Source: an uncultured Lachnospiraceae bacterium
GTDB lineage: Bacteria > Bacillota > Clostridia > Lachnospirales > Lachnospiraceae
Assembly (NCBI GenBank): GCA_910587935.1
Contig: CAJUNP010000014.1
Coordinates: 1-64,000, forward strand
DNA length: 64,000 nucleotides
Direction: 5' to 3'
The stretch's first letter is position 1, and every line of letters starts with the position of its first letter. The position numbers were made by a program, and so were the translations under genes. Under the pieces are notes generated by a model that was given only the letters and a program-made list of their open reading frames with translations, had not been told where the DNA came from and did no database searches. Shown piece by piece: positions 58,335 through 64,000 of this stretch.

Positions 58335-59111
58335 ATGAATTATGATTATGAATATTTTAAAAAGGCTATTTTTGAAATGACCAAGGTCGATCTGAACGCC
58401 TATAAAGAAAAGCAGATGAAGCGGCGTATCGATACTTTGATCAGTAAAAATGGAATAGCGGGTTATAACGAGTATGTACAGACCCTGAAGTCAGATAAAG
58501 AAAGATTTGAGGAATTTGTCAATTATATAACGATTAACGTTTCGGAGTTTTACCGTAATCCGGATCAATGGAAGCTGTTAGATCAGGAGATTGTGCCGGA
58601 ACTGCTCCGTAAGTATGGGCGTAATCTGAAGATATGGAGTGCCGCGTGTTCTACCGGAGACGAGCCTTATTCTCTGGTAATGGCGTTATCAAGGCATATT
58701 CCCTTAAGCCAGATTAAAATTCAGGCTACGGATCTTGATAAACAGGTAATTCAAAAGGCCAAGGTGGGACTTTATTCCGAAAAAAGTATTGTTTCCGTGC
58801 CGAAAGATTTAAAAGATAAGTACTTTACCAAGGTTGGACCGTCTTATCAGATTTCAGATGAAATAAAAAAGAGAGTGGAATTTAAAGAACATAATCTGCT
58901 TCGGGACCCGTATCCGACAGGATACCATTTGATTGTATGCCGCAATGTATTAATTTATTTTACAGAAGAGGCAAAATGCGATGTTTACCGCAAATTTCAA
59001 AAGGCGCTGGCGCCCGGCGGAATCTTGTTTATAGGCAGCACAGAACAGATTATTAACCACAAAGAGGTCGGGTACACAAGAAAGAATTCTTTTTATTACG
59101 AAAAGGCATAA
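58335..59111 (+). CDS. CheR-type protein-glutamate methyltransferase
   Basis: The 258-residue protein has the N-terminal CheR helical domain (about 1-75) and an SAM-dependent methyltransferase domain with WSAACSTGDEPYSL, ATDLDKQ, and the CRNVLIYF motif. CheR methylates glutamates of chemoreceptors. No other chemotaxis gene is visible here, and the placement after rpsA is unusual, so it may be an orphan with a different partner. A GGGGCGG site lies upstream. The gene ends at a bidirectional terminator. Confidence 0.92.
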   Translation: MNYDYEYFKKAIFEMTKVDLNAYKEKQMKRRIDTLISKNGIAGYNEYVQTLKSDKERFEEFVNYITINVSEFYRNPDQWKLLDQEIVPELLRKYGRNLKIWSAACSTGDEPYSLVMALSRHIPLSQIKIQATDLDKQVIQKAKVGLYSEKSIVSVPKDLKDKYFTKVGPSYQISDEIKKRVEFKEHNLLRDPYPTGYHLIVCRNVLIYFTEEAKCDVYRKFQKALAPGGILFIGSTEQIINHKEVGYTRKNSFYYEKA

Positions 59112-59115
59112 ACAG

Positions 59116-59150
59116 ACAGGCAGTTGTATGTAATGATACAACTGCCTGTT
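59116..59150. terminator. Bidirectional terminator between convergent genes
   Basis: A 14-base perfect stem (59116-59129 with 59136-59149) with a six-base loop lies between the cheR-like gene and the minus-strand nuclease gene, with T residues on the plus side. Confidence 0.85.
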
Positions 59151-59152
59151 TA

Positions 59153-60253
59153 TTATCTTTCCCATAGCATATCCAGCAAGTGTTTAGCATAAGCCGTAAA
59201 GAGCTCTCTGTTTTTTTTCGTTTCTTCCGTAACTTCAAAATAGAACAGTTTGGAGTTGTAGTCTTCTTTGAAGAAAGGTTCCACAAGAACCTTCCACTGC
59301 GGAAGATAAGTGGCGTATTTCCTGGTATAGCATGTCGCCGCGGTAGCCTGCATGCGGTGTCCTTTATCGACAAATGATGCGACGGACTTATGTAATGCGA
59401 TATCCTCGGCGGGAAGATAGTAATAATCTTTGTAATTAGCGTAAAAATATTTCAGTTCCGCTTTATAAAGAGGAACTTTAATGATTCCCTCCGTATCCGA
59501 AGCGGAAAAATAACATCCTTCAAAGCGGTCGGAAACGGCGGCCGGAAGAGGGGTTGGAAGCGTTAAGTTCATGATCAGTTCCTGTCCCATAGAACCGTTC
59601 ACATCCTTATAATAATTGGCCTGAACCTTTTTTACCCGGATCTTCTCATGAAATAAGTCGTGGTAGGCCAGAATGGGAAGGATGGAAAGCATTCCGCGCA
59701 TATCGTCGGCATTGTGGAGAAGAAGGAGTTTTTCGGAGTCGTCCGTAGGCGCCGCCGCGTAGTCGTGATAGACGCCAATCAGTTCTCCGCCGTTAAAGGT
59801 GTCGATTCGGTTGATTCCCAGAAACTGTTCCAGTGTTTGCTGTTTACAGTTGGGCAGACGCAGGAGCTGTTTGTAAGGTGCGGCGCGCCTGTAAAGGTCG
59901 ATGCCCTCAAAGGGAGAAAAGTCCTGTTCTATATTGTACTGGGCACATTTTTGGAGGATAAACGGAAGGTCAAAGTTATTGCCGTTAAAATGGATTAAAT
60001 GCGTGAATGGAGCGGCAAAGTCAAAGAAGGAGCAAAGCACCTCTTTTTCCTCTTCATAGGAAGCGGCAAGCCATTGGGTGAGCATCCAGACGGAGCCGTT
60101 ATACCAGGCGCAGCCGATTAAATACAAAGAAGAGCTTTTTGCGGTGAAACCGGTGGTTTCTATATCCACAAAAAGGATTTTTTCAAGAGGAGCAATACGG
60201 TCTAAGGGATAAGTTACAATAAAATCGTTCAGTTCCTGTTCGATTGTTTTCAT
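59153..60253 (-). CDS. YprB-like RNase H-fold exonuclease
   Basis: The 366-residue protein has a DEDD-type exonuclease domain (about 20-180): LFVDIETTGF carries the first acidic pair, HFNGNNFDLPF the second motif and HNADDMRG a later aspartate region. This matches the YprB ribonuclease-H-like family. The C-terminal part (about 200-366) has no name I recognise. The ATG at 60253 is chosen because AAAAGGAG lies upstream on the minus strand; an ATG at 60289 would add 12 residues without a site. It probably degrades nucleic acid 3' ends; its substrate is unproven. Confidence 0.88.
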   Translation of the reverse strand: MKTIEQELNDFIVTYPLDRIAPLEKILFVDIETTGFTAKSSSLYLIGCAWYNGSVWMLTQWLAASYEEEKEVLCSFFDFAAPFTHLIHFNGNNFDLPFILQKCAQYNIEQDFSPFEGIDLYRRAAPYKQLLRLPNCKQQTLEQFLGINRIDTFNGGELIGVYHDYAAAPTDDSEKLLLLHNADDMRGMLSILPILAYHDLFHEKIRVKKVQANYYKDVNGSMGQELIMNLTLPTPLPAAVSDRFEGCYFSASDTEGIIKVPLYKAELKYFYANYKDYYYLPAEDIALHKSVASFVDKGHRMQATAATCYTRKYATYLPQWKVLVEPFFKEDYNSKLFYFEVTEETKKNRELFTAYAKHLLDMLWER

Positions 60254-60385
60254 TGGCAGACACTCCTTTTTTGTTACTGTGCTTATCATATCATATTTTT
60301 GACCGGTTATGAATAAAAAATTTTCACAAATATTTAACGCGAATCAAAAAAATGGAGTAGTATTTTCCGTCGAAAAATAGTATAT

Positions 60386-60394
60386 TGGTATAGT
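60386..60394 (+). promoter_or_regulatory. Extended -10 promoter of the rnf operon
   Basis: TGG-TATAGT fits an extended -10 element 69 bases before the rnfC start; the -35 region is poor. The minus-strand nuclease promoter must lie between 60254 and this point. Confidence 0.45.
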
Positions 60395-60462
60395 AGTGAT
60401 TTAAGCTGAGGAAACTCTGTTTCAGATTAAAAAAATGAATGCAGGAGGAAGGCAGGGGAACT

Positions 60463-61779
60463 ATGGCAAGATTAACTTTTATAGGTGGAATCCATCCATA
60501 TGACGGTAAAAACCTGTCCAAAAACAAGAGGATACGGGACGTGCTTCCCAAAGGGGATCTGGTGTATCCCTTATCGCAGCATATCGGCGCACCGGCGGTT
60601 CCGATTGTAAAAGAGGGAGATCGTGTCCTGACCGGACAGAAAATCGCGGATGCGGCTGCATTTGTCTGCGCGCCCATTTATGCGACGGTTTCAGGAACGG
60701 TTAAGGCAATCGAACCAAGGAGGGTGGTAACCGGCGATAACGTGATGAGTATCGTTGTCGAAAACGATGGAAAGTACGAGGAAACGGACCCGCTTCCCGT
60801 AAAAGAGCTTTCCGCATATACGAAGGAAGAAATTATAGAGCGGGTAAAGGAAGCTGGTGTCGTGGGGATGGGAGGCGCGGGTTTTCCCACCTTTATCAAG
60901 CTTTCTCCCAAGAATCCGGAAAAAATAGAATATTGTATTGTAAACGGCGCAGAGTGTGAGCCGTATCTTACTTCCGATTACCGGAGGATGTTAGAGGAAC
61001 CCGAGAAGGTTCTTGACGGTCTGCGCATCATGCTGAAGCTTTTTGACAAAGCCCAGGGAATTATTGCAATTGAAGACAATAAACCGGAGTGTATTGAGCT
61101 TTTCAGAAAACTGACGAGGAATGAAACGCGGATCAGCGTAAAGGCGCTGAAAACAAAGTATCCGCAGGGGGCGGAGCGGCAGATTATTTATGCGACCACA
61201 GGCAGGGCGATCCATTCCGGTAAGCTTCCGGCGGATGCAGGCTGTATCGTTGATAATGTGGATACGGTAGTAGCCATATGCCATGCGGTTATGGAAGGCA
61301 AGCCTCTTATGGAGAGGATTGTGACGGTAACGGGCGACGCCATTGCAAAACCCAGGAATTTCAAAGTGCGGATCGGAACCAATTATCATGAATTGATTGA
61401 AGAGGCGGGCGGTTTTAAGGAACAGCCGGTTAAGGTCATATCCGGCGGGCCGATGATGGGATTCGGTATTTTTGATCTGGATGTTCCTACCACGAAGACG
61501 GCGTCGGCCCTTCTTTGCCTGACCAAGGACGATGTATCCGCCATGGAGCCTACGGCATGTATCAATTGCGGCAAGTGTGTGGAAGTATGTCCCGGAAGAG
61601 TCGTGCCGAAGCTCCTGGCGGATTACGCGGAAAATTACAGGGAAGAGGAATTCCTTAAAAATAATGGCATGGAGTGCTGCGAATGTGGCTGCTGCAGTTA
61701 CGTATGTCCTGCCAAAAGAACATTAACGCAGAGCATTAAGTCGATGAGAAAAATGATGCTGGCGAAGAAGAAAAAGTAG
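60463..61779 (+). CDS. rnfC: Rnf complex subunit C
   Basis: The 438-residue subunit has an N-terminal RnfC barrel, an NADH/FMN-binding Rossmann-like region with VVGMGGAGFPTFIKL and NGAECEPYL (similar to NuoF), and two ferredoxin-type cysteine clusters (CINCGKCVEVCP and CCECGCCSYVCP). It is the NADH-reactive peripheral part of the Rnf ion pump, which couples ferredoxin oxidation to NAD reduction and sodium or proton export. The ATG at 60463 follows CAGGGGA. It begins the order rnfC-D-G-E. Confidence 0.96.
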   Translation: MARLTFIGGIHPYDGKNLSKNKRIRDVLPKGDLVYPLSQHIGAPAVPIVKEGDRVLTGQKIADAAAFVCAPIYATVSGTVKAIEPRRVVTGDNVMSIVVENDGKYEETDPLPVKELSAYTKEEIIERVKEAGVVGMGGAGFPTFIKLSPKNPEKIEYCIVNGAECEPYLTSDYRRMLEEPEKVLDGLRIMLKLFDKAQGIIAIEDNKPECIELFRKLTRNETRISVKALKTKYPQGAERQIIYATTGRAIHSGKLPADAGCIVDNVDTVVAICHAVMEGKPLMERIVTVTGDAIAKPRNFKVRIGTNYHELIEEAGGFKEQPVKVISGGPMMGFGIFDLDVPTTKTASALLCLTKDDVSAMEPTACINCGKCVEVCPGRVVPKLLADYAENYREEEFLKNNGMECCECGCCSYVCPAKRTLTQSIKSMRKMMLAKKKK

Positions 61780-61791
61780 GAGGGAGAATCC

Positions 61792-62721
61792 ATGAGTGAT
61801 TTGATGAAGGTATCGTCCAATCCCCATATCCGGTCGCAATCCACTACCAGCAGCATTATGATGACGGTAATACTGGCGCTGCTTCCGGCTGCGGGGGTGG
61901 GAGTTTACAACTTTGGGCCGAAAGCGCTGATGCTGATTCTGATTACGGTCTTCAGTACGGTTCTGACGGAATTTTTATTTGGTTTACTGATTAAAAAGCA
62001 GACGGTGAGTGATCTTTCGGCAGTCGTTACCGGCTTGCTTCTGGCATTGAATCTGCCGGTGGGAGCGCCTTGGTGGATGGCGGTTTTAGGCGGCGTTTTT
62101 GCCATATTAGTCGTAAAATGCCTGTTTGGAGGATTGGGACAGAATTTTATGAATCCGGCTTTGGCGGCCAGATGTTTTCTGCTGATTTCTTTTCCCGCCA
62201 TTATGACGGATTTTACCTGTGACGCCTATTCGGGGGCTACGCCTCTTGCTTTGCTGAAAGCCGGCGAAGATGTGGATATTATGAATATGGTCACCGGGCA
62301 TACGGCCGGAACGATCGGTGAGACTTCCATGATTGCGCTGATTTTAGGCGCGTGTATACTGCTTGTTTTCGGAGTTATCGACTTAAAGGTTCCGGGTACA
62401 TATCTTGTTACTTTTGTGATATTCCTGGGGATTTGCGGCGGACACGGGTTTAACCCGGCTTTTATCAGCGCGCATCTGGCGGGAGGCGGTCTGATGTTGG
62501 GCGCGTTCTTTATGGCAACCGATTATGTCACAAGACCGGTAACAAAACGGGGACAGTATGTATATGGTGCGATTCTTGGCGTGCTGACAGGAATTTTCCG
62601 TATTTTCGGGCCTTCGGCAGAAGGCGTTTCCTATGCGATTATTCTTTCCAATCTGTTAGTGCCATTGATTGAAAAATCGACGATGCCCAAAGCATTTGGA
62701 AAAGGAGGGGAACGTTCATGA
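61792..62721 (+). CDS. rnfD: Rnf complex subunit D
   Basis: The 309-residue membrane protein has about eight to ten hydrophobic segments and an SGATPLAL motif whose threonine is the expected covalent FMN site. The start SSNPHIRS is typical. It forms part of the electron path across the membrane. GGAGGGAG precedes the ATG. It overlaps rnfG by four bases. Confidence 0.96.
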   Translation: MSDLMKVSSNPHIRSQSTTSSIMMTVILALLPAAGVGVYNFGPKALMLILITVFSTVLTEFLFGLLIKKQTVSDLSAVVTGLLLALNLPVGAPWWMAVLGGVFAILVVKCLFGGLGQNFMNPALAARCFLLISFPAIMTDFTCDAYSGATPLALLKAGEDVDIMNMVTGHTAGTIGETSMIALILGACILLVFGVIDLKVPGTYLVTFVIFLGICGGHGFNPAFISAHLAGGGLMLGAFFMATDYVTRPVTKRGQYVYGAILGVLTGIFRIFGPSAEGVSYAIILSNLLVPLIEKSTMPKAFGKGGERS

Positions 62722-63386
62722 GTGATGCGGCAGTGAAAAGACAGACGGCAAAAGGAAGCGGGAATGAAGCGGGAAGCATGCTTCATGATGCGCTGGTTCT
62801 TTTTATAATTACCCTGCTGGCCGGCGTGATTCTCGGATTTATTTACCAGATTACCAAGAATCCCATAGCGCTTCAGGAGGAGAAGAAAAAAACGGAAAGC
62901 TGCAAAGAGGTTTTTGTCGACGCCGTTTCTTTTGAGGAGTGCCCTGAATTTGACCTGGAGGAGGCTTCAAAGCACTTTGCACAGGCAGGGTATGGCGCGC
63001 AGAGTATGACGGACGTCGTGCGCGCGGCAAAGGGTGCGGACGGAGAAAACATCGGTTATGTTCTTACGATTACGACTTCGGAAGGGTACGGAGGCGATAT
63101 TGTGTTTACCATGGGTATCCGGCTGGACGGCACTTTAAACGGTATTTCGCTGCTGTCTATTTCCGAAACACCGGGGCTTGGCATGAAGGCGGAAGAAGTG
63201 CTAAAGCCGCAGTTTGCAGATAAAAACGCGGCGCAGTTTGAGTATACGAAGTCCGGTGCAGTCAGCGACAGCCAGATCGATGCGATCAGCGGGGCGACCA
63301 TAACCACAAACGCGATTACCAATGGAGTCAACGCGGGACTTGAGTATTTCAGAACGGTATTAAAGGAGGGACAGGGCAATGAATAA
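62718..63386 (+). CDS. rnfG: Rnf complex subunit G
   Basis: The 222-residue protein has one N-terminal membrane helix (about 27-47) and an extracytoplasmic FMN-binding domain with the motif SGATITTNA, where the threonine carries covalent FMN. The ATG overlaps the rnfD stop, and AGGAGGGG lies just upstream. The end overlaps rnfE by eight bases. Confidence 0.95.
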   Translation: MSDAAVKRQTAKGSGNEAGSMLHDALVLFIITLLAGVILGFIYQITKNPIALQEEKKKTESCKEVFVDAVSFEECPEFDLEEASKHFAQAGYGAQSMTDVVRAAKGADGENIGYVLTITTSEGYGGDIVFTMGIRLDGTLNGISLLSISETPGLGMKAEEVLKPQFADKNAAQFEYTKSGAVSDSQIDAISGATITTNAITNGVNAGLEYFRTVLKEGQGNE

Positions 63387-64000
63387 GGCAGGCGAGAGAC
63401 TTGTAAACGGTCTGGTCAAAGAAAATCCCACCTTTGTGTTAATGCTGGGAATGTGTCCGACTCTTGCGGTTACGACCTCCGCCATGAACGGACTTGGCAT
63501 GGGGCTTACCACCACGGTCGTGCTGGCGTTAAGTAATGTGATTATTTCCCTGCTTCGCGGGATTATTCCGGATAAGGTGAGAATTCCTGCGTTTATCGTA
63601 ATCATCGCATCCTTTGTTACGATGGTGGAGCTTTTGCTGCAGGCTTATATTCCGGCGTTATACGACAGCCTGGGAATTTATATTCCGTTGATCGTTGTTA
63701 ATTGCATTATTCTCGGCAGGGCGGAGGCGTACGCTTCCAAAAATCCTGTCGTGCCGTCTTTCTTTGACGGACTTGGCATGGGGCTTGGATTTTCCTTTGC
63801 GCTGACCTGTATAGGAGCGCTCCGGGAACTGCTTGGTTCGGGAAAAGTGTTTGATTTTCAGGTGATGCCGGACAGCTTTGTACCCGTTGGTATTTTTGTG
63901 CTGGCGCCGGGCGCTTTCTTTGTATTGGCGGCTCTGACCGCATTGCAGAATTTAATCAAAATACGCAGTGAAAAAGCCGGAAAAGACGCGTCCAAAATAC
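63379..64000 (+). CDS. rnfE: Rnf complex subunit E (3' end outside window)
   Basis: The open frame from 63379 to the window edge encodes 207 residues of a hydrophobic protein with several membrane helices. It has the RnfE/NqrD pattern NPTFVLMLGMCPTLAVT near the N-terminus and GRAEAYASKNPV in the middle. In RnfA/E-type subunits conserved cysteines in inverted helices bind an intramembrane iron-sulfur cluster; C26 fits. AGGAGGGACAGG precedes the ATG. The rest of the operon (rnfA, rnfB) is expected beyond the window. Confidence 0.93.
   Translation, partial: MNKAGERLVNGLVKENPTFVLMLGMCPTLAVTTSAMNGLGMGLTTTVVLALSNVIISLLRGIIPDKVRIPAFIVIIASFVTMVELLLQAYIPALYDSLGIYIPLIVVNCIILGRAEAYASKNPVVPSFFDGLGMGLGFSFALTCIGALRELLGSGKVFDFQVMPDSFVPVGIFVLAPGAFFVLAALTALQNLIKIRSEKAGKDASKI

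Noticed and set aside
1..64000. CRISPR arrays, rRNA or tRNA genes, and integrase or transposase genes
   Set aside because: None was seen on reading both strands: no regularly spaced repeats, no cloverleaf with flanking conserved arms, no ribosomal RNA sequence, and no protein with recombinase or transposase motifs.

Overview
The window looks like chromosomal DNA of an anaerobic, low-to-mid GC Gram-positive bacterium of the Clostridia, most likely a Lachnospiraceae-type gut fermenter. Support comes from the Rnf ferredoxin:NAD oxidoreductase operon, rubrerythrin, a 1410-residue 2-hydroxyacyl-CoA-dehydratase-activase fusion, biotin-dependent sodium-pump decarboxylase genes, two GH3 glycosidases (one with permuted domains), an alpha2-type glycyl-tRNA synthetase, and Bacillota-style gene neighbours (era-yqzL-recO, scpA-scpB, cmk-ispH-rpsA). 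Most genes lie on the plus strand in short operons separated by clear intrinsic terminators and sigma-A-type promoters. This assignment is inference from gene content; no rRNA or tRNA gene was seen.

Layout. 1-184: end of glutamate dehydrogenase. 293-2576: an AT-rich three-gene cassette (STAS/GHKL ATPase, DUF4325-like STAS protein, membrane-anchored helical protein) with its own promoter, the best candidate here for a poorly described system. 2800-6754: a LytTR regulator with a degenerate receiver, a FliD-C-like protein without flagellar neighbours, and a TPR/nucleotidyltransferase-like/DUF4125 protein. 6821-10596: rubrerythrin and a two-component locus whose regulator is frameshifted. 10605-22018: DEAD-box helicase, GH3 lipoprotein, pseudouridine synthase, ligA, metA, HD hydrolase, permuted GH3. 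22069-26301 (minus): activase fusion. 26568-32274: rhomboid-like membrane protein, sigma-like protein, unknown protein, a candidate small RNA at about 29031-29150, and an M16C metalloprotease. 32354-40244: DUF4349 lipoprotein, era, yqzL, recO, lipoprotein, glyS, alaS, rpsU.

40307-45982: membrane protein, two D-Ala-D-Ala carboxypeptidases, a phosphoesterase, scpA and scpB. 46219-51580: a five-gene biotin/sodium carboxyltransferase-decarboxylase operon carrying both an acyl-CoA-type and a pyruvate/oxaloacetate-type carboxyltransferase. 51723-51921: a large fold-back, MITE-like element. 51951-59111: a stand-alone FakA-C-like domain, LUD protein, TetR and RpiR regulators, FAD oxidoreductase, cmk, ispH, rpsA, cheR-like. 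59153-60253 (minus): YprB-like nuclease. 60463-64000: rnfC, rnfD, rnfG and partial rnfE, cut by the window end.

Energy metabolism links several parts: Rnf builds an ion gradient from reduced ferredoxin, the decarboxylase beta subunit pumps sodium at the expense of decarboxylation, and the activase family normally serves radical acyl-CoA dehydratases. Several promoters are followed within a few bases of the predicted start by a small hairpin, which may be a local rule for mRNA 5' ends. All statements come from reading the sequence; no database search was run.
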